This document shows, in pieces, positions 11,646 through 24,200 of a DNA stretch of 64,000 nucleotides (position 1 is the stretch's first letter; each line of letters starts with the position of its first letter). A program made the position numbers and the translations under genes. The notes beneath the pieces were generated by a model. The model made no database searches, was not told the origin of the DNA, and saw nothing but the letters and a program-made list of their open reading frames with translations. The stretch comes from Branchiostoma lanceolatum (lineage: Eukaryota; Chordata; Leptocardii; Amphioxiformes; Branchiostomatidae): assembly GCF_035083965.1 (NCBI RefSeq), contig NC_089729.1:14434964-14498963 (forward strand). Reading direction: 5' to 3'.

Positions 11646-12423
11646 CATTGCGCTATTCGAAATAATTCCAAACTTTCCTTTCTTTCTACCTTAAACAATG
11701 ATTATAAGCAAGAAAATTACTTTTCAAATATGAAGAGCCTTGACGTACGTAGGGCAATCACAAAACTCAGAATTGGCTGTCATGAATTAAGTATAGAAAC
11801 GGGGAGATTTCAAAAACTTCTTATCGACCAGAGGGTTTGTCCATTTTTGCAGAGGTAGTTGAAGACGACTATTACTTTTTGATTGTATGTCCAAAATATT
11901 TTGACATACGTAATTCACTATACTCAATGCTATCGTCGGATTTACCAGGATTTATCTCAATGGACTTGAATAGCAAATTTAAGTACATAATGACATGTGA
12001 CAACCCATGCATGGTATACGTTGGGAAGTATATCAAGGAAAGCCTAGACGTTAGAAACTCCTCCAATGATTGTAAAAGCACATTGTCATCCCATACAACT
12101 ACACCATATTGTATAAGATAGACTGATTAGCCTAATAGAATTTACTGTGAATGCCATACTTTGTACCTTGTGCAATTGTTGCGCAATAAATTTATCATAT
12201 CCCTCTCTCTCTCTAAATATATATCATATTGCCCTGCTGAAGAGTACGACAGACAGTCATCGAAACGTCGGCTCGTGTAAATACTTGGTGGTGATCACGT
12301 GAATAAAAAAACAAACTTGCTATCTACTTTCCTTGTGTGTTTGCCTACCTGTAAAAGATACATTAGGAACCCAGATACAGCGACGAAAACAACAGTAACA
12401 GGAATCAGTCCACGGAGCTTCAT
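7263..12423 (-). CDS. Galactose-3-O-sulfotransferase (Gal3ST family)
   Basis: A type II Golgi enzyme that transfers sulfate from PAPS to the 3-OH of galactose on glycolipids or glycans. Exons: 12349-12423 (start ATG, MKLRGLIPV then a hydrophobic signal anchor), 9507-9832, 8842-9071, 7998-8276, 7263-7496 (stop TAA). Exon 2 holds the 5'-phosphosulfate loop FIKTHKTGGCTAVNIF; exon 3 the 3'-phosphate motif IIRKPSSHLKSAM; exon 4 the family block LVLLLEHLDESIVLLRRLMC. Junctions 2/3, 3/4 and 4/5 keep frame. Exon 1 ends in phase 0 but exon 2 needs two preceding bases, so a small stem exon is probably missing or the exon 2 acceptor is different. The length, about 380 residues, fits vertebrate GAL3ST1-4. 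Which subtype, and so which acceptor sugar, cannot be told; it may be co-orthologous to several. Confidence 0.88.
7800..7945 (+). repeat. Dispersed repeat, ACGTCGG-tail family (copy 1)
   Basis: It contains agtattgccctgaggaagg, tgacagacggccaccaaaac and gtcggc. Related copies are at 11370-11545 (inverted), 12228-12300, 48295-48410 (inverted) and 50330-50440 (inverted). The motif is typical of 3' tails of Penelope-like or other retroelements in marine invertebrates; that class assignment is inference. Confidence 0.5.
8500..8785. repeat. 43-bp minisatellite in a sulfotransferase intron
   Basis: About 6.5 copies of a unit close to 43 bp, each with ccaccaagatggcg, cactctagcttacgtcatag and tcaagtgac. 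Every complete unit has TTACGTCA (CRE/ATF-like) and CAAGATGGCG (YY1-like). It lies within the intron 8277-8841. The central copies are almost identical, the edges diverged. Confidence 0.85.
10168..10577. mobile_element. 410-bp MITE with TAA target duplication
   Basis: Ends are inverted repeats (tgcttcggtccc at the left, gggaccgaagta at the right), continuing as GC-rich arms ggggccccgtcg / cgacggccccgg. TAA flanks both sides (10165-10167, 10578-10580), as for PIF/Harbinger-type insertion. The interior carries a LINE-like fragment (aaataaataactttattgc). No coding capacity. It lies in sulfotransferase intron 1. Confidence 0.6.
10880..11160 (-). repeat. tRNA-derived SINE
   Basis: On the minus strand a pol III B box GGTTCGAATCCC is preceded by a degraded A-box region (GGTGGCAAGGTGGTTTTATG) and followed by a non-tRNA body ending near 10880 (gggttctttatcgtgctc on the plus strand). 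A tRNA cloverleaf is no longer intact. A related body fragment is at 36840-36975. Confidence 0.55.
11370..11545 (-). repeat. ACGTCGG-tail family (copy 2, inverted)
   Basis: It contains gagccgacgtttcgatgac and catcagggcaatactgac, the reverse complement of the 7800-7945 and 12228-12300 copies. The 11490-11545 part (caacaatggtgagaggatgc) recurs at 12725-12775. Confidence 0.5.
11554..11642. repeat. (CT)n then (TA)n microsatellite
   Basis: Simple repeat: about 45 bp of CT followed by about 44 bp of AT. Confidence 0.95.
11700..12120 (+). pseudogene. LINE reverse-transcriptase C-terminal fragment
   Basis: Plus-strand translation gives RRAITKLRIGCHELSIETGR in one frame, then after an indel near 11847 VEDDYYFLIVCPKYFDIR in another. 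This order (RIGCH...ETGR, then VED..HFL..CP.Y..R) is the known C-terminal tail of non-LTR retrotransposon ORF2 proteins. The frameshift and lack of an RT core mark it as a dead 3' fragment. Confidence 0.6.
12228..12300 (+). repeat. ACGTCGG-tail family (copy 3)
   Basis: It contains attgccctgctgaagagtac and catcgaaacgtcggctcgtg. It lies just after the LINE fragment and in opposite orientation to the copy at 11370-11545. Confidence 0.5.
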
Positions 12424-13744
12424 GGATATGGTTCACCCTTGCGATCTGGTTGTCGGAACGAAATCATAAAAACAACTTAATTTTTTTTATTCCTTATGAA
12501 GTGCACACATACGTTCTGCTGTGGACTTGGACGCTATAGCTTGAAATTGGACAAATCATTTTTTTTAAACTGGGGTGAGTAAAAAAGAAGTCGATAAGCA
12601 ATGGCATTTTGTTGTTTGAAACGATTCTCTATAGACATGCATAGGTGTATTGTAATCATGTTAAACCCTCTAGTAACATTATCCAATGAAAGAGAACGTC
12701 ACGTACCGATACAAACCACGCCCGAACCCTGTTAGTTAAGCAATAATGGTGAGATGATGCGGTTCCAAATGTTAAGTATGTTCAGCCTTATTGTCTAGAC
12801 TAGGACAAAGATGGCGGACATGCAGCTCAACCGGTTCTGTTGCTTACACACTCGGATCTTATTGCTTACGTCAGAGTAGCCTTTAAGACAACAGGTGTCC
12901 GCGAAGGACGAACTGCCGATAACACAGATAGTTCAGTCTGTTTTATAAATGTATATATATCAATGTTGCAAGCAGCACTAACTATGAGCTGCGCTAAGAT
13001 TATCCAACATTTAGATGCATGTGGTGGTACATGAGAACAATTTAACATTTAGACAAAAGCAACAAGATGCACTCTGAATTTACTACCATTTTTAAGAGGG
13101 CCTTTGTACCTCTGTTGTTATTGGAATGTGCAAATGAAGTATTTTCAGTTAGCGAGTATGATTATGGAATATTGAATGTAACGTCATCTTTGTAAACAAT
13201 TGTTTTGTTCTATTTTCCTATGTTATGTCAAAAAGACCACAGACCTCCTCCCTTGAAATCTTGAAAACGGCCAAGGCCGAAGAGAATTAAATCTTTCCAG
13301 GTTAAATAAAGGTTTTAGAACTACAAGTGACAGTATGTTCGTTGTTGTTTCATGTCGTGTTTTTCGTACAAACAAAGCCTCCGGTGTACGTTGGCTTCAT
13401 CAAAAGTTACCTTGCCAATGGCGCTCTATAGCTTTTTATAACGCGTGGTTACGGGACGATATCTCAGTCGAACGTTGCGAGGGAAATATAATTGCCGGTG
13501 GGGAGTATTTAGAGTCAATGGCGGGGGTTGCTGGGTGAGGTTAGTGGCACAGTCGTGTTTTGGGGGTGCTCACTGTTTGCCTTCTCGGGCAATTGTAACG
13601 GTGAACCACATTAATTTATTTTGTCGAGTACTGGTTTTAATTGATTTCTATCCAGCTAGGTTTCAATGGCCCCAATCGTCACTTATTTCTCCCTTTTCTG
13701 TTCATTTTTTGACGGTGGTTACCACTCAATTAAAAATAATCTTA
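12424..13744. other. Intergenic between sulfotransferase 5' end and protease A 3' end
   Basis: This probably holds the sulfotransferase promoter and 5' UTR (minus strand). No TATA box was recognised. Small open frames (12840-13034, 13335-13747) show no domain. A repeat fragment at 12725-12775 matches 11490-11545. Confidence 0.4.
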
Positions 13745-13772
13745 TAGGCGCAAGAATGTATGCATAAAACAC

Positions 13773-13778
13773 TTTATT
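13773..13778 (-). terminator. Poly(A) signal of protease A
   Basis: AATAAA on the minus strand (tttatt on plus), about 400 bp past the stop codon. The same context (catAAAacactttattgcac) recurs at 20866 for copy B, so the 3' UTR was duplicated with the gene. Confidence 0.7.
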
Positions 13779-14181
13779 GCACGTAACAAGTTAACTACAA
13801 AAAATATAGACAACAAAGCAAATATGACACGACTTTAACGATAGCTAAGCCTCCGAGCAAAATCAATTGCACATCGTTTGCATCCATGTAACATATTCAA
13901 CGAGTAAAAATCTTTTGGTATTAAAGTTTCGACTTGCATTTTCATTAATAACATCTATACATATCAAGCTAATACATGTAATAAGTAGAATAATAATCAT
14001 TGAAGACATTTAAAAAAGTTGATAAAATTCTCTTCCCGCGAGGTACCGACATTGCATTTTTGATTCCAAACAGGCATCGAAACATCAGAACATACGTTAC
14101 CAAAATAGATACAACCGCTTGTTTTAGAATCTACAAGAGTTAGTTAAAATGTTGATCCAGATCCTAGAGCATAATTCGTTT

Positions 14182-17100
14182 TCAGTTCTCTGCCATGGTG
14201 GTGGTCAGCCAGTCAACCAGCCCGGTGACACGAGCGTAGATGCTCGGCTGATAAGGGTTGGCACATGGAACACCCCGGCTGACCGCCCCGTGTAGTACCC
14301 AGGCACCTGTAGTTGGAGATCTGCTCGCAAGGGGGCCACCACTGTCACCCTGGAGACGAGAGGTGTATTTCAGACGAGATTAGGAAAATAATCCTGGGTA
14401 TGAGATTCAACAAGAATTCCTTTCGAATTAACATAATGCACCAGAGTTGATAACGTTGATATTGCCCACGGTTGACGAAACACTTTTGAGAGACAAAATT
14501 GACCGAATTTGTTAGACTTACAGAACACGAATCGATGCCGCCCTGTACTACGTAACCAGCACACATGTCGACACTGATGTCAACTGAGGACCCCCATAGC
14601 AGAAGACAGTTGGCATCCGAGACGACGGGTACAACCATCTGCTGGAGGTACCGTGCAGTAGCGCCCCCTAGAATAAAAAATGTAAACAGTCAGCAGTATT
14701 CCAAATTGGTAGTAAACACTAACTACCTGTACGTTCTAAACGAGCGGGCGCCATCTTGAATTAAAAATGGTGGACACAAGTGACACTTTATGTAAGTAGT
14801 GAAGTCACATTTGAGAACCTTATGTTTTCGGCTTAGATACGTACTTAGATTTAAAAAAAAACTTTTTCCTACCGTAAGATGTGATACCCCACCCGGAGAC
14901 CGACACCATGGTTCTGGGCGGAAGAACGTCGGAGGACGCCGGTAGACAAGCCGGCATGATGTAATCGTTGAATGTCACCGGAGAAGCCAACTTGACCAGC
15001 CCTGAAAAAATATAAAGTACGCGTCAAACATTTGAATTTGTTTTCGGCACTATTTTCGTTTCGTGTTCCGCAAAAAGTTGCCTGACATGAAATGGGATTT
15101 AAGTGGGTAAAGATTTAGGAACAAAATCATGACTAACATCGAAAAGTAACTGCAAGAAAAACAGACCAAAAACAACACCTCCCCGTAAATCAGCCTCTTT
15201 CATGGACTGGACTGTAATTTTTGTTCTACCACCTATAACCTGTACTTTCTGCCACTACGGCGACCTTTGCGGCTATCTTTCCATTCACTTCCACAGTGAC
15301 ATCCTGCCCGTCTCAACAACTCAGCCGAAGAACAAACTTGAACCCAGGCCAGCGGAGACATAACATACATGGAGATAAAAATAACCGAAAATATGATAAA
15401 AGGTTGGATCATACATGTTTGAAAAGGGCTCACCTATATCGTGTGGACTGACAGACCCTCCATAGTTGGGGTGAATAAAGGTTTGCGAGGCAAATCTCGA
15501 CACCTCTCTGCCATCTGACGAGTAACGGTCATGTTCTCCCAGCGTTACTTCGAGGGTTAGACTAGAAAAATAAGTAAAACGGTTAACATACATGAACGGT
15601 CTTAATAATGCATGTATTCCAAAAAATATATATATATCGTCCATTTATAACCATGGTCTGCCTTATTTTCGGTCACAAAGTATATGCACGAATATAAAAT
15701 GGCAAAGTAAGCAATGGTCTTTCCATACAACGAACAATGCCAATGATATCGAATCTAAATCAATACAGACGAATGAAAAAAACACGAATATGTCTAGAAT
15801 CCCGGTATTGATATGAAACATCACATGTAAGATTTTCCCGTCAGTTTCAGATATTCGTCATCTACGACCAACGTTTCTTCAGAGCTTGCGTTGGTCTTAA
15901 GGAAACTAATATCACGGCGACATCCCCTATAAAAGAAATGGAGACTTAAACTATTGAGAATGACTTAATGTCAGACACAACGTACAGTCACTACTACTAT
16001 GTGCATATACATACTCTGGTTTAATGCAGTGTGCGGCAGTTACAACCCATTCAGAGTCCACAAGTGTCCCTCCGCACAGATAATAGCTGCCAGAACCCGG
16101 AGTACCAACCCAATTTCTAACAAGCACCTGCTCGAGTGAAAGAAATAAAAGAAAAAAAAATGAATAAAGATGTTGTTCAATAGAGTAAAAGCTAATGGCA
16201 TAAAACGCAACATCCATACGGTGTCATCAAACAAAGGTTACTAACAACAAATGCAATCCGTTCCAAGTGTTCTGAATGCCCATTCTCCGACATTTTGAAA
16301 TTCTTCACCAATGGCGTGGCGTCAATGACATCAAAACGCAAAGAGACGGACTTATACATTTGACATTTCAACCTCTTATTTTCCAAAGGAAACAGTCGCG
16401 ATTTTGTTGTTGTGTGTGTTACCGATTTTACCGTGATGTTAATTTCTGTTACCGAAGTCGCATGTCAATCATTTACCAGAAAAATAATGTCAGAAAAGGA
16501 CCGTACCAGAGACCACTTCATTTCTTACCTGCCATGGCCAGCTTCCTTGTTGAGCGGTGTTTCCCCCGACTATCCTGGTCGGTGCAGGTATTCTAGTGAT
16601 GGTGGGACTGCCGCATGTTCCAACTGTATAAACAAACGTTTCAAAAAGTCACAAAAAAAATTATATTTACTTTAAGATCTGCGTCATGCATCGTCATTGT
16701 CTGAGGTTCAACCGCTTTACCTTTACCAAAGATGAGCGAATTTGATCCAATAATAAGACAACCTCATGCATAAATATGCTTTACTTAGATTGTCGTGCGT
16801 ATTAAAGAAGAGTCTAATTGTACAATAGCTGAATCAGTCAGTATGTTACAGTGTATGTTGAAGACAAATCTTGTTTGCATGTCTTACATGGGTCAACTTC
16901 CGTAATAGTTGCAGTGAAGCCCATGTCGTTTCTTCGGCCATTGCTCTTGAAGACTACAGTCATCTGGTTGGACGTTGTCCTCATTCCTCTTCCGTCTTGA
17001 GATTTACAGAACGCCTCTGAATATAAGAGCAAAAACATTGTATAAACTGAGTGTTCAAAAGCTTCACATGGGCTGAACACCAAATAGACTTCAATGTGTG

Positions 17101-18115
17101 CCATGTTGGTGATGATTTTCTAGATCCAAGATGGCGACCGATCGATCAAAACGCAAAAGAAAACCAATTCCAACAGAGTATGAGTGCTTCGCTATTCAAA
17201 TACATGCACAAGTACACTCGTCAAGTTTTGGTAGGTGAAAAGAACTATACCGAATATTTCGAACATAACTATGCAAGCCAGCAATGCCCAAAATGTGTTC
17301 ATTTGCATAATTGTCACGTAAGTGAAAACACTTTGATAACCTACCAATCAGCTCGGTGCTTCCCTCTCCCCCGTCGAAGACCGCCACGAAGTCGCCACAT
17401 CGCACACGGAACGTCGGGAAAGTGATGAACAATATCTTTGCAGCTGACGTCGTCACGTGCCAGACACACAGCTTGTCGGGCGGGTACGGCGAAGGGTAGG
17501 ACGGAGAGGTGATGGTCAAATCTCCGGACATGGTGTCCAAGCTCCCGCCGCAGTCGCCATCTGTTTTAAGGTTTATTGGAAGAAAATAGTAAAGCGAACA
17601 TGCTGTGGTAGGTCTGTGTACAATCATCGAAGGCACATTACTAAAGTACTGACGAAAACCAGGGTTCTCGAAAAAAAGTAAAAAGTTCTGATTTCAACTT
17701 TTCACGAGAAAGCATCGGATACGGCAATGTACAGCGGCTTTTCATTGAAGTCATGATTATAATCATTTGAATCTCCCAACGGCCACCTTGGTGATCATTG
17801 GTTGGTAAGTAGATTACAACAGCAGCATATGTACAGACGTACACGGATTTCCAACATGGCGCAAATGACGCCATATGAAAAGCCGGTATAAGACGTACAA
17901 AAGATGTGCCTTATCTTACAAATATTATCTCAACGAAATGCATATACTTCATTTAATTTAGAATGAAGAGTTCTGGAATAACGATGATAAAATGTCATAG
18001 TAAATTAAAATTTCATACCTGATTGGTCTACACCTGGCGCTTGTTGTTGTGACGCAGAGAGCGTGGCGTGTAACAAGAGGGTTACAGCCACAACGTACAC
18101 CGCCTGGCGACACAT
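14182..18115 (-). CDS. Secreted CUB-domain trypsin-like protease, copy A
   Basis: Coding exons: 18019-18115, 17345-17560, 16888-17016, 16529-16623, 16015-16127, 15434-15561, 14873-15001, 14522-14667, 14182-14349. Junction phases agree throughout and give 406 residues. Order: signal peptide (MCRQAVYVVAVTLLLHV), one CUB domain split over exons 2-3 (DCGGSLDT ... CGDFVAVFDG ... FTATITEVDPC), a linker, activation site TR/IVGGNTAQQG, then an S1 peptidase domain. Catalytic His is in VVTAAHC, Asp in HDIGLVKL, Ser in GDSGGP. The Asp in DSCSGDSGGP at the S1 pocket predicts cleavage after Arg/Lys. The prodomain Cys (GTCGSP) and MPACLP Cys fit the usual zymogen disulfide. Roles could be immune, digestive or developmental proteolysis; sequence alone does not decide. 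Confidence 0.93.
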
Positions 18116-18126
18116 GTTCGAAATTC

Positions 18127-18570
18127 CCTGCGTGTTAGGAACAAATGCGTTAACAGAGTAGACATGTCGACACTATTAATCTTTTGAAGAAGAGACGGAT
18201 ATTAATTGCCATCTACCTCCGCCAAAACATAGAAATGCGAGCACAAAATGCGATAATGTTGACGGAGATGCTGATTGGTCGAGACGCTAATTGCCATGCT
18301 ATCATTGGTCGAACCGCTGATTATGTTGGACAGTTGGGATCAGTCTAATGGCAAGTTACCGGTACAGAGTCATGGGCTTATTTATACAAGTACATACCTT
18401 GTTCTTTTCCTTGAAAACTATGTTCTCAAAAGGTGTCTTGCCGAAGATTGAAGTCCGATGTTTTAGATGTATCACGGTACGGGCGACTGCCTGGAGCTTT
18501 GCCGGCAAACCTCGGAACTTCAGGGATAGAGTCAAGGTAGACACACGCGGTCCCTCGCAGGAAGTCTAAT
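18127..18570 (-). other. Protease A 5' UTR: non-coding exon plus intron
   Basis: A donor CAAG/GTATGT at 18398 (intron first base 18397) and an acceptor CACGCAG/GGAAT (exon resumes at 18127) frame an intron just before the start codon. The same pair exists in copy B (donor 25732, acceptor 25488). The intron contains a fragment of the TTAA MITE family (18215-18345). The 5' end near 18570 is estimated from the TATA box. Confidence 0.55.
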
Positions 18571-18597
18571 GTTTGACGAGCACGACTGAACCTGTCA

Positions 18598-18605
18598 TAT
18601 TTATA
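18598..18605 (-). promoter_or_regulatory. TATA box of protease A
   Basis: TATAAATA on the minus strand, conserved in copy B (25917-25924) with the same flanks, and placed upstream of the inferred non-coding exon. Confidence 0.6.
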
Positions 18606-19383
18606 CTGCTTACATGAATATCTAATTAGATGTCCGGCTGTGCCTTCTATTTTTAGCATCAACAGGTGTATGACGTAATTCTGAGGGACGTACCAGAAAC
18701 AACGATGGGGCACTGAGGGAGTAAACATTGGATGAACAATAAAGATACGGACTCAACTTTGGTGAGAGGCTTTTGACAGGAACATATACGGCGTTGCTGA
18801 AAAACAAAACACTGACCAAAATAATAAATGCACGGACATTTGACACCCCTCCTGTAGATCATCATTGGTCCGCCCCTACATTGCTGCAGGTGCTACAAAG
18901 CACTAATCAACAACTGGATACATTTCGTGCTTTAATCTGTTAACCTATGAGTAAAAGAATAAACATATTTAGAGGCAAAATTTCACTAGGTATCGTCAAA
19001 TTCGCTATTTGCAGCCAATAGTTTTCCGGTGTGGCTACATTATTTGCTGCTTATCAAGGCACCGATTAGTTTTGTTATGTTATCGCTTAAATTTGATTTC
19101 ATGTGTTTCAACTTTTTAAACAAATAGATCATGTCAAACTTCAAGCCAATAATGTGTTGCGTTTCGCGTATCAATGCTTGGTGTAAGAAACGACGAAGGT
19201 GATTGGACGGCAGGAAGTGGGCGGAACCTTGGGCTAACGGTCGACTAAAACAGCTGATCAGTCTGGCTGCCAGAAAGGTGTCACGCACAAAAAGGAGGTA
19301 TCGTAATATTTTTGAATCTTGATTTGACAAAATTGTATGATTTTTTTTACTTAATTCATCAAGGTACTAGATCACATATTTCA

Positions 19384-19591
<208 letters not shown>

Positions 19592-19780
19592 CAGCATAAC
19601 TCGAGAAGTTCTTTTCTGGCTATTTATTAAATGTTTGCGTGCACATGACGATCTCCCCCGTCAAACTTTGCGCGAGAAACATTCAAACATTGAGTTAAGT
19701 TGCGACCCAGCTACTTATACTTGTATTCGATTCGGGGAAAATCTATACATACAACTTAATTACTAGAATTATAATCATTC

Positions 19781-20300
19781 TTTAATTCAGAGCATTTTAT
19801 GAGGCTTGAAATTTAAATTAAAAAAAACTCCAAATTCTAGTCATTCCTACTCATAGTAAGTTTCAATAACACTATACCATTACATATTGACATTAAAGGA
19901 GTAAAGATGCGATGTCTTTGTGTGGTGAGAACTGATAGAAACTTCAAGCCCTAATAGACTGATACTGACTGTTTATTACATTTAGCGGTTCGACCAATGC
20001 AATGAGAGCCATGACTGTATGTCCGTCAAATATTTGCATTTTTATGTTTTAATTTTGTATTTCTACGTTTTGACGGAGGTGGGCGGGGCTATGGTATCTA
20101 CAGTATTTTACACTAGGCGCGTGAAACTTTAGTTAGATCACCATGTAGCTTATTTTTGTGCCGCTTTTGAGCACTTTTGATAAGAAATCTGCACGCAAAT
20201 GTGGTAAACAGTGGTATTAAATGTCAATTTCATAAAGATTGCAGCAAACTAGAATATTTCCAGTTTTCAAGCCTCATAAAATGCTCTGGGTGCCTTTAAA
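19781..20300. mobile_element. TTAA-type MITE, copy 1
   Basis: About 500 bp, homologous along its length to 37651-38147. The right end is complete (cctcataaaatgctctgggt then gcctttaa); the left end lacks the first few bases (starts ttaattcagagcattttatg). The interior has ccctaatagactgat, tagcggttcgaccaatg and gttttgacggaggtgggcgg. Confidence 0.7.
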
Positions 20301-20665
20301 GGAATTTTTAAACGTTCATAGAATTCTCTTCCTACGAGGTACCAATATTACGGTATTTTTTTTCAAAACCAGGCTATGCAAGTTTATTAAACTGGCATCT
20401 AAACATCAGAACATTACCATTAAGCCCCTATCTCACTGTACCTGTGGCACGTTGGTGACCTCGCTGTGTCCTAAATTGGATTTGAGTTACCGTTGACTTT
20501 ATAATGGGAATTTCATGCAAAATGTACACGTATTACTAAAAAAAAACGCACAAAGCGTAAAAAGATTCGTTTTCATTAATTGTCAAATCGCAGCGAGGTC
20601 GCCAACGTGTCGCAGGTCCAGTGAGATTGGGGCTTTACCAAAATAGCTACATCCACTTTTTCAAG
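20300..20665 (-). pseudogene. Relic of a third protease 3' flank
   Basis: Sequence around ttctcttcctacgaggtacc, ctggcatctaaacatcagaa and ccaaaatagctacatccac matches the 3' UTR regions of copy A (about 14020-14125) and copy B (about 21110-21225). No protease exon follows it. A MITE (20423-20634) is inserted in it. Confidence 0.6.
20423..20634. mobile_element. 212-bp MITE with TTA target duplication
   Basis: Termini are inverted repeats of about 45 bp (agcccctatctcactgtacc at left; right reads agccccaatctcactggacc on minus), flanked by TTA (20420-20422 and 20635-20637). The paralogous empty sites near 14105 (acgttaccaaaatag) and 21210 lack it, which supports the boundaries. PIF/Harbinger-like by its TWA target. 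Confidence 0.75.
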
Positions 20666-20865
20666 GGGGTAGGCGTTGCCGTACCGAAACAACTTCTACC
20701 CTGATAGTTCAGTCTAAAGATGATGTCGTTGCACAGTACTAAGTGAATTCTTTTAAACTAGGCTGTTTATTTCCCGTCCGTCCTTTTTTCACCTTTTGCA
20801 TAATTTTTTGAAGTGATTAATACCATGAAATAAAGCTATAAGTTAAAATGTATACATAAAAACAC

Positions 20866-20871
20866 TTTATT
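20866..20871 (-). terminator. Poly(A) signal of protease B
   Basis: AATAAA on the minus strand, about 410 bp past the stop of copy B, in the same context as in copy A. Confidence 0.7.
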
Positions 20872-21280
20872 GCACGGAACAGAAAAAAATACAAGGAATA
20901 TAGACAAGGAAGCAAATCTGACACGAATTCAGCAATATCTAAGAGTCTCCGAGCAAAATCAATTTGCACATCGTTTGCCTTCTTGTAAGCATTTCACAAG
21001 TATTAAACTTTTGATAGTAAAATTACGACTTCTAATAATGCTCTTATTGGAAAAACATATGCATTCAAGTTCATGTAATAAGTAGAATCTTCATTATTGA
21101 AGGCATTTTAAAATTTTCATAAAATAGCTCTTCCCGCGAGGCACCGACATTGCACATATGAGTCCAACCAGGCTATGTGTCAAACTGACATCGAAACATC
21201 AGAACATACCTTACCAAAAAGTCTACAAGAAAAAGCGAGCTAAGATATTGATATACTAAATCCTAGAGCATCATTCGTTT

Positions 21281-24200
21281 TCAGTTCTGTGCCATGGTGG
21301 TGGTCAGCCAGTCAACCAGCCCTGTGACGCGAGCGTAGATAGTGACAAAAAAAGGGTTGGCACATGGAACACCCCGGCTGACGGCCCCGTGCACCACCCA
21401 GGCACCTGTAGTTGGAGATCTGCTCACAAGGGGGCCTCCACTGTCACCCTGGGGACGAGAGGGTATGTCAGACGACATGAGAATACAAAATCTTGGGAAC
21501 GAGATTCAAAGAGAAAAAATGGTTTCGACCTAATCATTGGTAATATTACATCGGAATTGTTAAATTTACTTGCACTGACGGGAAAAAAATAAGAACAAAA
21601 TTAACTATGAATGATTATACGTTGTACGCTTACAGAACACGAATCGATGCCACCCTGTCTGATGTAACCGGCGCACAGGTCGACGCTGACATCCACCGTG
21701 GACCCCCATACCAGCCGACAGTTGGCATCAGAGACGATGGGCACAACCATCTGCTGGAGGTACCGTGCAGTGGCGCCCCCTAGTGACAGGATATTTAAGT
21801 AAGAAGAATGTAACAGTCAGCAGCACTGACAATTAGCAGCTGAAAAAAACAACAACTAAACCCTATATGTTCTAGATGAGCGGCCACCATCTTGAATCCA
21901 ACATGGCGGAAATTATTAATACATAAGTTGTGACGTCACGCATAAACGCTTTATATCATTCGTTACAATGTTCTTTCCGTTTGTATTTAAGTAATATTTC
22001 TTACCGTAAGACGTGATGCCCCACCCGGAGACCGATACCATGGTTCTGGGCGGAAGAACGTCGGAGGACGCCGGTAGACAAGCCGGCATGATGTAATCAT
22101 TGAACGTCACCGGTGACGCCAACTTGATCAGACCTGTGAATAAACAAACACACATTTTTCTTGAGTTGGTGCCTGACATCAAATTGCACTAAATTTGGTG
22201 GTGAATTTTAATCTTATAAGTATCTAGATCACGGTCAAAATGCTAAAACTTGGAGAGAAAAAACTAGGTGAAACTAGCTAGAAAAAACACCCATCCCGTC
22301 AAAATGGTCACTCCCAACATGGCGGCACCCGTACTTGCCAGCAAAAATAAAATAGGTTTTGTTATCACAAACCTGTAAGTAAAACAAAATGCAGTACGAA
22401 GCGTGACAAATCTTCAAGTTGCGTTGTGTTTCGAAACGTCTCACCTATATCGTGTTGACCGTTTGGGGACGAACCATAGTTGGGGTGAACAAAGGTTTGC
22501 GAGGCAAATCTTGACACCTCTCTGCCATCTGACGAGTAACGGTCATGTTCTCCTAGCGTTACTTCGAGGGTAAGACTGCAAAACAAGTCAAATCGACATT
22601 AAACGTATGAAGAACTGAATAGAACGTCCATTGTAAAGCTCAATGTTCCGTGGTCCATCCGATTTTTGTTCTAGTTCGACCACAAAGCTTGTAGTATGAT
22701 CAAGTTGCGCAAGGAATTTCAATATAAAGTAACTAAGAATTACGTATATATATACTAACAGCGTCGAAGCTACAAGCAAGACAGCACAACGATTTAATAA
22801 ATAATGCCACATTACGGAGGTGCATCATGAAAAATAAACACGTATCCAAAACTATCGATAGTTTTATACTTGAACTGCGACGTCCCCTATACCAAAAGCC
22901 GCCAGACTTTCCTGTATCAAGTCATGATCAGGCACAACCGTGTACATACCCTGGATTAATGCAGTGCCCGGCCGTTACCACCCATTCCGAGTCCACAAGT
23001 GTCCCTCCGCACAGATAGTAGCTGCCAGAGCCCGGAGTACCGACCCAATTTCTAACAACCACCTAATCGAGTGAAAAGAAATATGTTCAAAAGAGTCAAA
23101 GCTAATGTAACGGCCTGGTGCCATCAAGCAAAGTCTCCACGGAGGTAAATCCTAAGCAACTATTTAAGATCTTTCTTGTTTAGCAACAATGTAAATATGT
23201 CCTCAATTATTTCCAAGAAATTTGAATGCTAGTTATCCGCAATTTTAAAAGTTACCAATAGGTGAGCGTTTATCACATCCAAAGGCTTGGAAACGTTTTT
23301 ACAAATTTGACATTCAGTAAGCAACAGCGGTCGTCAATGCTTTTTTAATGTTCCGACAAACGCAATCCGTTCCAAGTGTTCTGAATTCTCGATGTCCGCC
23401 ATTTTGAAATTCGTCACCAATGGCGTGCCGTACTCGTTAATAACATCTAAACGGCAAGAGACGTGTATCTATAAGTTCGACATACAGTAAACAACCTAGT
23501 AGTTGAGTTGTCATTGCTACTTTCATCAATACCAAATTGCAACTCCTTCTTGTATAAAGAAAACCGTTGCTATTAGTTGGTTATGGATGTTACATAATTT
23601 TATGGTGAGATAAATTTATGTTACCGAATTTGATCGCATGTCAATCCCTTACCAGAAAAATAACAGAACACAGAAAGAGACTAGAGAATTTTTTTTCTTA
23701 CCTGCCAAGGCCAGCTTCCTTGTTGAGCGGTGTTTCCCCCGACTATTCTGGTCGGTGCAGGTATTCTAGTGATGGTGGGACTGCCACAGGTTCCATCTGA
23801 ATACACAAACGTTTTAAAATCACAAACACGTACTATGTACTAACTCAAGATGATCGAAACTATTTCTATATTCATCCAATCCACCTACCATTTAAAACAC
23901 GAGGCTTTCTATCTTCCACTGCTTCCAAAGATGTCGAACCCCGCCTCAGTAACGTAGAAATAGAACCTTATCATAGACTAGCATTGTAGTGTAATCTTCA
24001 CTGTCTTACTCACTTATTTCATGTTTGTACAACATTGATTATTGTTCAATTGCAATTGGCCTACGGGCACGAATTAACAATAAACTTTATCATTTATGAT
24101 TAGGTATTTCCGGCTTAAATACACAGTTCGTGTAGTCCTTTGACACTTTTGTGTGTAAGGAAAAGTTGAAACGTACGGTACGTAAAAGAGTTGAAATTAT

